Below, piece by piece: positions 41,398-50,394 of a stretch of DNA of 64,000 bases (positions within the stretch are counted from its first letter, which is position 1; each line of letters starts with the position of its first letter). The notes beneath the pieces are model-generated. The model saw only the letters and a program-made list of their open reading frames with translations, was not told the origin of the DNA and ran no database searches. Location of the stretch: positions 124,001 through 188,000 of the forward strand of contig OW569371.1 in assembly GCA_937625935.1 (NCBI GenBank), given 5' to 3'. The stretch comes from Tetramitus jugosus. Its lineage: Eukaryota; Heterolobosea; Eutetramitea; Acrasida; Vahlkampfiidae. The position numbers and the translations under genes are program-made.

Positions 41398-43548
41398 TTA
41401 TGGTTGCTTCTTCTTTTGCATAAAAGATTGAATTGTTCTGTTGTTCGGAACGCTGCTATTCTTTGATGTGATACCTGAAGCTTTGTCGTTCTTGTCTTGC
41501 TGTTGTTGAATCTGTCTGGCAGATTGAAAGCCTCCTGCACCTTCAGTCAAATCTTCCACAGGTTTCCTGATGGACGAGATGGTTCGTACACCGGCATAGG
41601 TCATCCTAGGACGTTTCGATTTGTGTTCCATTCTCTCCTCAGCTGCCAACGTAGCAAATATGTCCTTGATCGAGGAATCGTCTGCTGATACATTCTTTGG
41701 AGAGTTGTCTTCTTCGCTTGGTCTAGGTCGTTTGTTTGTCGCTATCGTGCTTTCAGTAGCACTTGGCTTCTGTTGTGATGCTGGCATGGTGCTCGAGGAA
41801 GCTGTAGGTGGTACTGGTTTCTTGAGAGTTGTCATGCTCATGTATGGATTCTTCTGGAGTAAGTTGCCTGATCCTAGCAAGCCATTGGATCCAAGCAGGG
41901 AAGAAGTTCCCATGGACGAACTAGTTGAACTAATGCCTCGGTTGCTGATCCGAAGATTTCCACCAGGCGCTACCTTAAGGCTACTGAGTGGAATGGCACG
42001 ACCGAGTCGAGGAGCCAGTGTTTGTTTGAGACGTGCTGCAAAAGCATCAGCAACGGGATCTTCCTCAGGTCCCAACATTGCGTCATATTCATTGTCCGAG
42101 AATGATTCAATATCATCATGTGCCAGATAGTTACTCTTGGTGTTGATAGCTCCCATGACTGTAGCAAATGATACGTTATCCTGCGCCTTATTCAACCGCT
42201 GAATTAGCTTGGTGACAGCAGCCTTGTCCTTGCAGTAATCACAGGTACCCTTACACACATCGGTTCGTAGCTGCTCTCCAAAGAACTCGATCAAAAACTT
42301 TCTTCGACAATGAGCCTTGTCACACAATCGACAAACCTGCTCAAAATCCTTCCGAACAATCTCATCACGCTTCTCGTCATCGCTTTTACTTGAAAGTAAA
42401 AAGTTCATCGTCCTCTTGTCCTTTGTGCAGTAGTAGATGAGACTGTGAGCTGCCTTCTTGTCTCTGCCTGCTCTTCCAGACTCCTGATAGAAACCTTCTA
42501 CTGATTTTGGCAAACTCCAATGCACCACAAAACGAACATCCTTCTTATCAATACCCATACCAAAAGCGATTGTAGCCACCACAATCTTAACCTTTCCTGA
42601 TGTCCAATCGTCTTGAACAGACTTTCTCTCCGAGAGCTTCAAACCGGCATGATAAGCCTTTACGGACAATTTTCCACCTGTGGAGAGCTCTTGACACAAC
42701 TCATCCACTTGCTTCTTTGTTGCACAATAAATAATACCTGTCTCGTTCGGATATCCCTTTAAAAAATTGCGCAAATCAATAATCGGACTATCAAGCAACT
42801 CCTTGTATCGAACTTCATAGGTAATCTCTGGTCGATTGAAACTCGTGACATAGTACTTTGGATCCTTGAGTCCCAACGTCTGTATAATATCATTCTTCAC
42901 CTTGGGCGTAGCAGTCGCAGTTAATGCAATCAGAGGCACCGCAGGAAACCACTTTTTCAAATTACTCAACAATCGATACTTTGGTCTAAAATCGTGACCC
43001 CATGAAGAGATACAATGCGCTTCATCAATCGCAACCAATGACAATTGACCTCTCTCTGCCAACAATCGCAACGTAGATTGAAGCTTCTCACCAGCAATCG
43101 ACTCTGGTGTCGTGTACAAGAATTTGAGACCCGGACTACCTGATTCCAAATCTTCGACAATTGTTCTCATCTGAGTCACTTTTTGAGTACTGTTCCAAAA
43201 ATTGGCCTTTATATTTTTTTGGAGCAGTGCAGTCACTTGATCATGCATCAGTGCAATCAATGGAGAGATGACGAGCGTAACACCACTGTTGACAACACCA
43301 GGCAATTGAAAACACAGTGATTTACCTGCACCTGTGGGCATCAACACGAGAACATCACGTTTTTCAATCACAGTGGACTTGATAATGGCATGTTGATTGG
43401 GCCGAAACGATTCCAATTTGAAGACATTGTGCAGTGAGTCTTGAATTTTTTGTTCAAGTCGCTCATGTTCACTCATTTTATTTTCCTTGTTGTTGTCGTC
43501 ATCATTGTTTTTGTTGTTTTTGTTGGTTGGTTGAAGGAACCGAAGCAT
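41398..43548 (-). CDS. RecQ-family DNA helicase
   Basis: ATP-dependent 3'-5' DNA helicase for genome maintenance. Intronless, 716 residues. Motifs: FRPNQHAIIKSTV (motif 0), PTGAGKSLCFQLP (Walker A), AIDEAHCISSWGHDFRP (DEAH and the aromatic-rich loop), ALTATATPKV, ATIAFGMGIDKKDVRFV and YQESGRAGRD. The RecQ zinc-binding cysteines follow (CRLCDKAHCRRKF; KGTCDYCKD). No clear HRDC domain is present; the last 250 residues are Ser/Pro/Lys-rich and end in IQSFMQKKKQP. Domain order resembles the short RecQ forms (RECQL1/RECQL5-like) rather than BLM or WRN. The start is the first ATG; a second at residue 25 is possible. Confidence 0.93.
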   Translation of the reverse strand: MLRFLQPTNKNNKNNDDDNNKENKMSEHERLEQKIQDSLHNVFKLESFRPNQHAIIKSTVIEKRDVLVLMPTGAGKSLCFQLPGVVNSGVTLVISPLIALMHDQVTALLQKNIKANFWNSTQKVTQMRTIVEDLESGSPGLKFLYTTPESIAGEKLQSTLRLLAERGQLSLVAIDEAHCISSWGHDFRPKYRLLSNLKKWFPAVPLIALTATATPKVKNDIIQTLGLKDPKYYVTSFNRPEITYEVRYKELLDSPIIDLRNFLKGYPNETGIIYCATKKQVDELCQELSTGGKLSVKAYHAGLKLSERKSVQDDWTSGKVKIVVATIAFGMGIDKKDVRFVVHWSLPKSVEGFYQESGRAGRDKKAAHSLIYYCTKDKRTMNFLLSSKSDDEKRDEIVRKDFEQVCRLCDKAHCRRKFLIEFFGEQLRTDVCKGTCDYCKDKAAVTKLIQRLNKAQDNVSFATVMGAINTKSNYLAHDDIESFSDNEYDAMLGPEEDPVADAFAARLKQTLAPRLGRAIPLSSLKVAPGGNLRISNRGISSTSSSMGTSSLLGSNGLLGSGNLLQKNPYMSMTTLKKPVPPTASSSTMPASQQKPSATESTIATNKRPRPSEEDNSPKNVSADDSSIKDIFATLAAEERMEHKSKRPRMTYAGVRTISSIRKPVEDLTEGAGGFQSARQIQQQQDKNDKASGITSKNSSVPNNRTIQSFMQKKKQP

Positions 43549-43801
43549 TGTGTGTTTTTGTTGTTTGGCTTTGTTGTTACTTCACGTTGAGCTTCACGGC
43601 TTCTTTGTCGGTCATTGGTGCGGTTGTGTGTAATTTTGGGTCTTCGTTGGACTTCCAGAAAATTATGGAGCAGCTTTTTTTTGGCGGTAAAGGAGAGGCG
43701 GATTTCAATTTACCCAAATCGCCTATCCGCAGAGGATCACGGTGTTTCTTCTTGGGTTGGGAAGGATGATGATCCTCAACCCAAAACAATCGTAAAAAGA
43801 T

Positions 43802-44547
43802 ATGAACACATCAAGTAAACTTGCTCTAGGATGGACCCTGTTCACTGGCACTCATCTCGTTATGTCACACCCACCCATTAGACAAACACTGATTGACAAG
43901 ATGGGTCGAAAAGAATTTGATGGGGTATATTCTGCTGTTGCCCTTGCAATCTTTGTTCCCATGTGTGTTACTTACTATAGGTACCGAAAGGCAGCACCTC
44001 TACCATCGAATCCCTTGGTTTGGAAGCCGTTGCCTACTGCTGGTGCGGTGGTGAACACCTTGGGTGTGCTTACGATGGCACAAGCAGTCTCAAAGCCAAG
44101 TGCAGTCATGGTCGTCCAACCTGAAGATCAAACCACAGTTGATACAAAAAAGAATCCAGAAGTTGCAGGCCTCAATCGAATCACCAGACATGGCATGTTT
44201 CTCTCCTTTGCATTGTTTGGTATTGGACAGTCACTCAAGTATCCCAGAAGGCCTGATCTCATCTTCTGGCAAGGATTCGTACTGTTGTACCTGATTGGAT
44301 CCTGGCATCAAGATGAAAGAAAGAAGAGTGAACTTCCTGCAGAGTACTTCCAGAAGACTTCTCTCCTTCCTTTCAAAGCGATTATCGAAGAAACAGCGCA
44401 TCTGCTGCATTTTCTGAAATGTCTGTTCGTGCGCTTGTGATCTCTCTGTTGATCGGTGCTGCCATTCGCTTCAAAGTCTGGAATCGATTGAAGAGATCAC
44501 CTGGAATTGCTCGCGCAGAAGTCAACCACGGAAAAGAAAAGTTTTAA
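43802..44547 (+). CDS. NnrU-family membrane protein, C-terminus probably frameshifted
   Basis: The ATG at 43802 gives 212 residues to a TGA at 44438-44440. Membrane helices are visible (LALGWTLFTGTHLVMSH; YSAVALAIFVPMCVTYY; VNTLGVLTMAQAV; FWQGFVLLYLIGSW). The family block NRITRHGMFLSFALFGIGQS is followed by QDERKK and TSLLPF. NnrU relatives end in one more helix. Here that helix (SVRALVISLLIGAAIRF) is encoded just past the break in another frame, which stays open to a TAA at 44545-44547. A frameshift around 44380-44400 would join them. Family members include bacterial NnrU and the plant carotene isomerase Z-ISO, which binds haem; a carotenoid role here is not supported. Confidence 0.75.
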
Positions 44548-44619
44548 CAACCGGGGGAACATTGTAATATATTACAGTTTTGTATATATGTAATAAATGG
44601 AGATTTGCATTGGTTTGCT
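44502..44619 (+). repeat. Duplicated gene tail, copy 1 (3' end of NnrU gene)
   Basis: The final codons and 3' flank of the NnrU-family gene. The landmarks tggaattgctcg, gttttaacaaccgggg, attgtaata, tatgtaataaa and gatttg-attg-tttgct occur in the same order in copy 2 at 49216-49319. Confidence 0.8.
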
Positions 44620-44672
44620 CGTAGTAGAAATTTACTGGTCGCTTCCATATGCGGCCACAAACAAAATGATGT

Positions 44673-47600
44673 TTACAGCCACAAGAGAGATATAACAATC
44701 AAAGCAACCATCCAAATGACAGAGCGAATTGGTGACAGAGCAGAGGCTCCAGAAACTGTGCCAGGGGAGTTTGGATCAGCGCAAGTGGACTTGTACTTTG
44801 TTAGGATGCTGGAGGAAGAAGACGATGTAGAAGGATCATTGTACTTCTTGGAGTTGACAAATCTGATGGAGTCAATATACAATGTCTTCTTCTTGTCCTG
44901 ATCAGTCAACATGACCGAGAAGGTCTTGACTTGTTGAACTCCAGAGAAATTCATATCGGTCAATGGTACACGAACCCTAGACCAAGCTGTTGAATCGATC
45001 TTGTAGTTTGAAATGTATTTCTGAGTGACATCGATATGGCAGAGTTGCTTATCATTCATGTCACTCCACTCGAAGTTAATCTTTGCTTCTCCATTGGCAG
45101 TCTTGACAAAGAACTCAAAGAAATCATACTTTGAAGTGTCGATCTCAGGTGTTCCTTTGTAGCTTGGATCAGTTGGGTCGAGTTTGGCATGAGCAAGAGT
45201 GACAGCTCCGTATTGCATGTCAATCTTGAGAGAATTGGCTCCACACAATGGTTGCTCAGTGCTTGCAAAATTGGCAACAGGTTCCACTTCTCCCGCTGGC
45301 CACACAGAAACCCAAAATCCCCATGTTGGCCAACCAGGTACATCTGATCCCTCCTCATAAATTTTATAATAGGCAGATTGATCGATCTTACAAGCAGTTT
45401 GAAGAGAGGGAATGGCAGGTGGTAGAGCACATGATGAACCTGAACACATAATGCGACCCATTAACTCTCCATTTGGATTCTTCGCTGTTGAAACCTTCAC
45501 ATACAACTCACCTTTGACCAGGGAAGTCCATTCTCCGTGTGACAGCTGTACAGATGTACGAATAGGACTGTAGTAACTATTCTTCATTTCAATAGTACGT
45601 TGAGTTTCCTTTGGATTACCTTGCAACAGAACCAAACCAGTTACACTTTCGGAGAGATCATGGTGAATATTGAGTTGCAGTTCTCTTCTGTTAGGAAGGA
45701 AATATAAGTAACCAACACCACTACCACTGCCCTCTACCTTGCCAGGCATTTGGCACATTTGAAGATCTGCTTGATAAGTATTCTCAGTGGTAGACACTTG
45801 AGATGGGATAGCAACCTTATTAGAGCTGAGAGAGCACTTTGTACATGATGCCGTGACGGTAACACTAATACCATTGAAGTTGTAATCGACAAATCCCCAG
45901 CGTTCAGTGTAAAGAGTGTCCCAAGTATTAAGTTGATTATTCTCAAACTTCAAATAGAGGTGTTCTCCAGTTGTGTCATAGTAGTAAGTATTATATTCCA
46001 CATCACCCAGCTTAGTAACTTGAGTCAATGGAGAAGGAGTTCCTCCATATCTGGCAGATGTAATTGTAAATGGAAGAGCGCTCTTAGGGTATGGAATAGC
46101 AAGTATAATCCAATCTCCAATAGCAGCATTGTCCATTCTGATCAATAAGTTCTTAGGAGTTGGTGTATTACCTCTGTATCTAACCGTGTAGCCTGTTCTA
46201 GCTCTGATGTTACCTTCCAATTGGAACTTGCTTGAGCTCGTATATCGTCCAAAGAGATCTCTCTTTTCATCCTGGGATCCTAACTTGTAATAAGAAGCCT
46301 TGATTGCGTCTTCATCCTTATACGTAGCAGAATAATCGATACCATCAACACCTGTGTGGTCAGTTGTATCAGCATTTATATCTGTGACAACTAATTGAAC
46401 AAATCCTTCGCCAAAGTATGGACAAGAGTATCCGTTCCATTCTGGTTTAACTGTACACTTCTTGGATGTCATGAGATCGTTATTTGAAACATACCATCCT
46501 CCAGCAACACCCAAAGAGTCCCTGCCCACAACTGATCCATCCAAATCATGAATACCACAGTGGAATGGATTATCTCCGTTCACATCTGTGGTTGATACAT
46601 ATGCCTTGTTGGCATTGTCAAACTTCAAACCAACATATCTGTTTCTCGTATGATGAACGAATGGACCGTTGTTTAAGCTTCCAAGCGCACCAGCAGGTCT
46701 CACACCATCTGACACAAAGTTTTTGAATGTAACATTTCGGACATATTGAGGACCGAAATTATCATAGGTCTCTACACCTTTGATCAATGTTTCCACACTC
46801 CATTGGTAAGGTCTAGAGCGACCTCTCTCTCCATCTAAAATGGCAATACCAACATTGTCTGTTTCTCCAATGACTAATGAGTCCTCGAGGTAGGATGGTC
46901 CTGGAACAGCATTAAAACCATTCAAATTATCCAACAGGACAAAGTTTGAAAATTTCAATGGGCCGCCTCTCGACCATGATCCATACCTTCTGTTCTTGTA
47001 ACTTACAAAGTTTGTGAAATGAGCATCAACCATATCTAACTCCCAAAGTTCCTTTGTCTGTCCAGCATCATTGTTATAAGGTGGTACTCTAGGAGTATAG
47101 GAAGCCATACTCAGTGTTTCATCAGGATTCAACATGTCATCAATATGCAAACCATTCTCAAAGCAAGAATGAGCCACATTGCTATCGAATTTGCCCAATG
47201 GAGTCATTCTTGGCTTCACATAAGGATCAGTTTTTGAGTATCTATCAGTACTCATACCAACAGGGCTCTCACCCATGGAGAACCAATACCCAAACACAGC
47301 ACCAACAGCTGCATTGTTCGTAAATGTATTGTTAGGGTTGGTAATCCAAAAGACAGATGATTGAGTATCACTTGGGATCAGTCTCAACCCGCCTTCACTA
47401 TCAACTGACTTGACCTTGATACCGAGGTTGTGATCAAATGTATTGGCTCTCTCACCACCGTCCTCCAAAAAGTAGCAATGACCATACACATCGAATGCCA
47501 CATTATTCTCAACCAAAATTCCATTAGAGTCATGAATGGCAACACAACGTTGGAAACTTTGACGAATAGAACTGTCTCTGACATAGAAGCCTCTGCCGGA

Positions 47601-48578
47601 CATGTCACCTTCCAAATGGAAGTGAACTGAATAACGACCCATGATACCCGATTGACCCATGTTGTACAATTCGATACCTGACAACTTGACTGTCTGAGCA
47701 GCACGAATAATGATGTGACCTCCGAATCGATCAGCTGCACCCACATCATCACTCTTGAGCAAGATTCTACGGTTCAGCAAACCGACTTCAGCTTTCTCGA
47801 AACCCTCACCCCAATGAGTGTACAACAGATTGGATGTCAGAGTGACAGTGTTGCCACTGACTGATTTAATCACTGCTTCTTCATGCTGATCTGGCACAAT
47901 TCCTCTTCCTCTCAGATATTGCAAGGATGGAGGCAGGTCGGAGTCCCATCTATACATTGAGTGATAATCCGTGCTGGCAATCACAATCGAATCTCCAGGT
48001 TGCCACAATCCAGCTACAGATTGATCCAAAACAATTTGGTTGGAGTCCTTGAGTGCGGTAGAGGACAGTCTTGTCCATGTCAATCTCTTACTGTTCACCT
48101 TTCCGTGCATCTCAATGTGTCCGTTAGTGACAACTGAGATACCCTTGGAACCGAGTGGACCACTGTCACTTGGATCATTGCCCATATCACTGGCCGTGGT
48201 TCTTGCACCATAGAAAATGAGTTGAATCTTGTTTACGATTGGACAATCTTCAGATCCAATCAATAACTTTCCTCCAGCGTTGACTCGCATCCAATGGAAG
48301 CGAAATTCAGTGTTACTATCATCAAACACAAGTTCTCCATCGATTACAATACTGTTGAGAACAGTTGTGTTTGTGAGATCCATTAGGACTCTTTTACCTT
48401 GAGGAATCACGACATTGGCTCCCTCAGTGTTCCACGCTGCTCCTCCCAACACTGACCACTTGTCCGTAAAGGAAGCTTGTTGACAGGCGGCGTCAACAGT
48501 CAATACGGCGGAAAAAATACATTGGAGAAATAGTAGCACTCCACACAATAATAATGAATGACTGATGTTAGCAGTCAT
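44673..48578 (-). CDS. CEMIP-like surface protein: G8 domain, beta-helix, CHRD-like domain, GPI-type tail
   Basis: Intronless, 1301 residues. A signal peptide (LLLCGVLLFLQCIFSAVLTV) leads into a G8-type domain at about 35-125 (WSVLGGAAWNTEGANVVIPQ; NSIVIDGELVFDD). A right-handed beta-helix follows (IELYNMGQSGIMGRYSVHFH; NNVAFDVYGHCYFLEDGGE), as in CEMIP and TMEM2, which degrade or bind hyaluronan in animals. At about 1000-1090 a CHRD-like repeat (GELYVKVSTAKNPNGELMGR) is present, then a jelly-roll, carbohydrate-binding-like domain. The end has a Ser run, then SGASALSPIRSV and a hydrophobic tail (VIWMVALIVISLLWL), consistent with GPI anchoring. I infer a cell-surface polysaccharide-binding or -cleaving protein. 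It is flanked by the two duplicated tail copies. Confidence 0.85.
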   Translation of the reverse strand: MTANISHSLLLCGVLLFLQCIFSAVLTVDAACQQASFTDKWSVLGGAAWNTEGANVVIPQGKRVLMDLTNTTVLNSIVIDGELVFDDSNTEFRFHWMRVNAGGKLLIGSEDCPIVNKIQLIFYGARTTASDMGNDPSDSGPLGSKGISVVTNGHIEMHGKVNSKRLTWTRLSSTALKDSNQIVLDQSVAGLWQPGDSIVIASTDYHSMYRWDSDLPPSLQYLRGRGIVPDQHEEAVIKSVSGNTVTLTSNLLYTHWGEGFEKAEVGLLNRRILLKSDDVGAADRFGGHIIIRAAQTVKLSGIELYNMGQSGIMGRYSVHFHLEGDMSGRGFYVRDSSIRQSFQRCVAIHDSNGILVENNVAFDVYGHCYFLEDGGERANTFDHNLGIKVKSVDSEGGLRLIPSDTQSSVFWITNPNNTFTNNAAVGAVFGYWFSMGESPVGMSTDRYSKTDPYVKPRMTPLGKFDSNVAHSCFENGLHIDDMLNPDETLSMASYTPRVPPYNNDAGQTKELWELDMVDAHFTNFVSYKNRRYGSWSRGGPLKFSNFVLLDNLNGFNAVPGPSYLEDSLVIGETDNVGIAILDGERGRSRPYQWSVETLIKGVETYDNFGPQYVRNVTFKNFVSDGVRPAGALGSLNNGPFVHHTRNRYVGLKFDNANKAYVSTTDVNGDNPFHCGIHDLDGSVVGRDSLGVAGGWYVSNNDLMTSKKCTVKPEWNGYSCPYFGEGFVQLVVTDINADTTDHTGVDGIDYSATYKDEDAIKASYYKLGSQDEKRDLFGRYTSSSKFQLEGNIRARTGYTVRYRGNTPTPKNLLIRMDNAAIGDWIILAIPYPKSALPFTITSARYGGTPSPLTQVTKLGDVEYNTYYYDTTGEHLYLKFENNQLNTWDTLYTERWGFVDYNFNGISVTVTASCTKCSLSSNKVAIPSQVSTTENTYQADLQMCQMPGKVEGSGSGVGYLYFLPNRRELQLNIHHDLSESVTGLVLLQGNPKETQRTIEMKNSYYSPIRTSVQLSHGEWTSLVKGELYVKVSTAKNPNGELMGRIMCSGSSCALPPAIPSLQTACKIDQSAYYKIYEEGSDVPGWPTWGFWVSVWPAGEVEPVANFASTEQPLCGANSLKIDMQYGAVTLAHAKLDPTDPSYKGTPEIDTSKYDFFEFFVKTANGEAKINFEWSDMNDKQLCHIDVTQKYISNYKIDSTAWSRVRVPLTDMNFSGVQQVKTFSVMLTDQDKKKTLYIDSIRFVNSKKYNDPSTSSSSSSILTKYKSTCADPNSPGTVSGASALSPIRSVIWMVALIVISLLWL

Positions 48579-49215
48579 TTTCTACAAGGCCAACGAGTGT
48601 TTGATTTTATGTTTTTGTGAGTGAGATTTTGTGTAGTCGTCTATTTGATGTTTGTTCACCCCCGTGTGATTCATTCAGAATATGACGGTTGAGAAGATGG
48701 GTGACGCATGTGGTCGTTTCGTCGCATGACTTGTGAGAGGGTTATCGGGAAACCTAAGGTATGTGATTGTTCTATTTGCTAATTTCTTCAAGCTGATCCG
48801 TGTACCTTCAGCCTCAAGTGATACACAAGAATGATCAAAAGACCACTGCCGGACATAATGTTCGAAAATTCTGATAACTCAACTTCCTCAAGAGCTCAGA
48901 GCTTCGCCGGCATAATTAGGGATCAGTTTCGTCCCAAATCAGAGGGCACTGTTGGAACTTGTCAACGTTTGGATCTCATTTCGATGAAATTACTGAATGA
49001 TAAGCAGCATTAAGCTTAAGAATTTTGATCACCTGACAATGGCCAACCTCCGTACACATAATCCCTCGCTATGATATGTAATATGGCAAATGGTCCAACA
49101 ACTGTCTCAATTCTAGCTATTTGAATAGAAGGATAAATGTTGAAACAGTGGAAGCTTACTGATGTCAAGCTCATAATTCCATTGGATACGACCCACATCT
49201 TCTACATTTTCTGCA
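48579..49215. other. Intergenic region with an orphan intron-like segment
   Basis: Upstream DNA of the CEMIP-like gene. On the plus strand 48759-48811 looks like a 53-base intron (GTATGT donor, TTGCTAAT branch-like site, CCTTCAG acceptor). The flanking short frames (one of 60 codons at 48831-49013) have no domain signal, so I do not call a gene. Confidence 0.4.
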
Positions 49216-49319
49216 ATGGAATTGCTCGTAACAAACGAAACGTTTTAACAACCGGGGAAAATTGTAATAGCATAATTTTGTAAATATGTAATAAAATGTG
49301 GATTTGTATTGATTTGCTG
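49216..49319 (+). repeat. Duplicated gene tail, copy 2 (relic)
   Basis: Diverged copy of the last codons and 3' flank of the NnrU gene, 4.7 kb downstream in the same orientation. Small indels have broken the coding part, and no upstream NnrU coding sequence is recognisable. Confidence 0.75.
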
Positions 49320-49484
49320 AACATTCTTTGTGTCCCTTCTCTCAAATACCCTGTACCGGTTTGATCAAAATGTTGTCAAGAGATTTGAGGGACCTCATTG
49401 GAATGATTACTCACTGGCCATGAAAGAAATATTGTTGTTGTTGTTGTTATTATTGTTATGATGATATTAAAAGAAAAGAGATGA

Positions 49485-50033
49485 TTATTGTTGTTGTTCA
49501 CCACCGCTCACAGCTTGTTGATTTCTGATTGGCAATCTGTCAGTTGGCAAGTTTGGATACTCAGTTTGGATGTCCCATGGCTTATATGGATTTCTTCTAA
49601 TCTTCTTTTGAAGCATGAACAGACCATAGACATAGGCTTCAGCAGTAGGTGGGCAACCAGGCACGTACACATCAACAGGAACGACTTGATCACAACCTCT
49701 GACAACAGCATAGGAATAATGATAGTAACCACCACCATTGGCACAACTTCCCATCGAAACGACATAACGTGGCTCAGACATTTGATCGTACACTTTACGC
49801 AAAGCAGGTGCCATCTTGTTGGTCAATGTACCGGCAACGATCATGGCATCAGATTGACGAGGTGTAGGACGGAAAATAATACCATATCTATCCAAATCGT
49901 AACGCGAAGCGGAACCGTGCATCATTTCGACAGCACAACATGCCAAACCAAAGGTCACTGGCCATAGTGAGTTGGTTCTGGCCCATGCAAAAAGTTGATG
50001 AACAGGACTCTTAATATATTCCAAACCTGGCAT
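49485..50033 (-). CDS. NDUFS7: Complex I subunit NDUFS7 (NuoB/PSST)
   Basis: Carries iron-sulfur cluster N2, the last electron carrier before ubiquinone in mitochondrial complex I. From the ATG at 50031-50033 it has 182 residues. The core is highly conserved: [19 protein letters not shown] (two ligand Cys), [37 protein letters not shown] (third Cys) and [14 protein letters not shown] (fourth Cys). The tail ends in GGEQQQ. I chose this ATG because an A-rich leader precedes it, as at other starts here. The frame stays open to an ATG at 50249, and that 72-residue extension could hold a presequence. Without it the protein starts almost at the mature core. Confidence 0.95.
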   Translation of the reverse strand: MPGLEYIKSPVHQLFAWARTNSLWPVTFGLACCAVEMMHGSASRYDLDRYGIIFRPTPRQSDAMIVAGTLTNKMAPALRKVYDQMSEPRYVVSMGSCANGGGYYHYSYAVVRGCDQVVPVDVYVPGCPPTAEAYVYGLFMLQKKIRRNPYKPWDIQTEYPNLPTDRLPIRNQQAVSGGEQQQ

Positions 50034-50394
50034 TTTTTTTGTTTTTGTTTGATGTTGATTATTCCAATAAGAATAGTTGTTGTTGGATGAAAAAATGAGT
50101 TTTGTTTTTTTTGTGGTTCCAAGGCTAGCGGGGAAAATTTGCGTGAATTGTAATCGACAAGAAAAAACAAGAAATCTCCGATGTAACAATATCACAGGAC
50201 AATCGAGGGCGCCATGAGTGATCTCCTCGATAGTGAGATGCAAAATCATTACTATTCGGGATAAGATTCTTGTTGAACTTGGTTGAGTGGACCTCTCCTT
50301 TGCTTTGATTTTGGCGCCTCTTTTTTTTTCCGATCCAACTACAAACTGTCGGTTAGTTTTCCGCGCAACAATTTGTTCAAACCTTCACTAAGAA
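50034..50394. other. Divergent promoter region, NDUFS7 and radial spoke gene
   Basis: 361 bases. The part 50034-50249 is also an in-frame open extension of NDUFS7. No motif is clear enough to name. Confidence 0.45.

Noticed and set aside
50034-50249. N-terminal extension of NDUFS7
   Set aside because: Open in frame, but T/A-rich like nearby untranslated leader, and the A-rich context favours the ATG at 50033. Kept only as an alternative.
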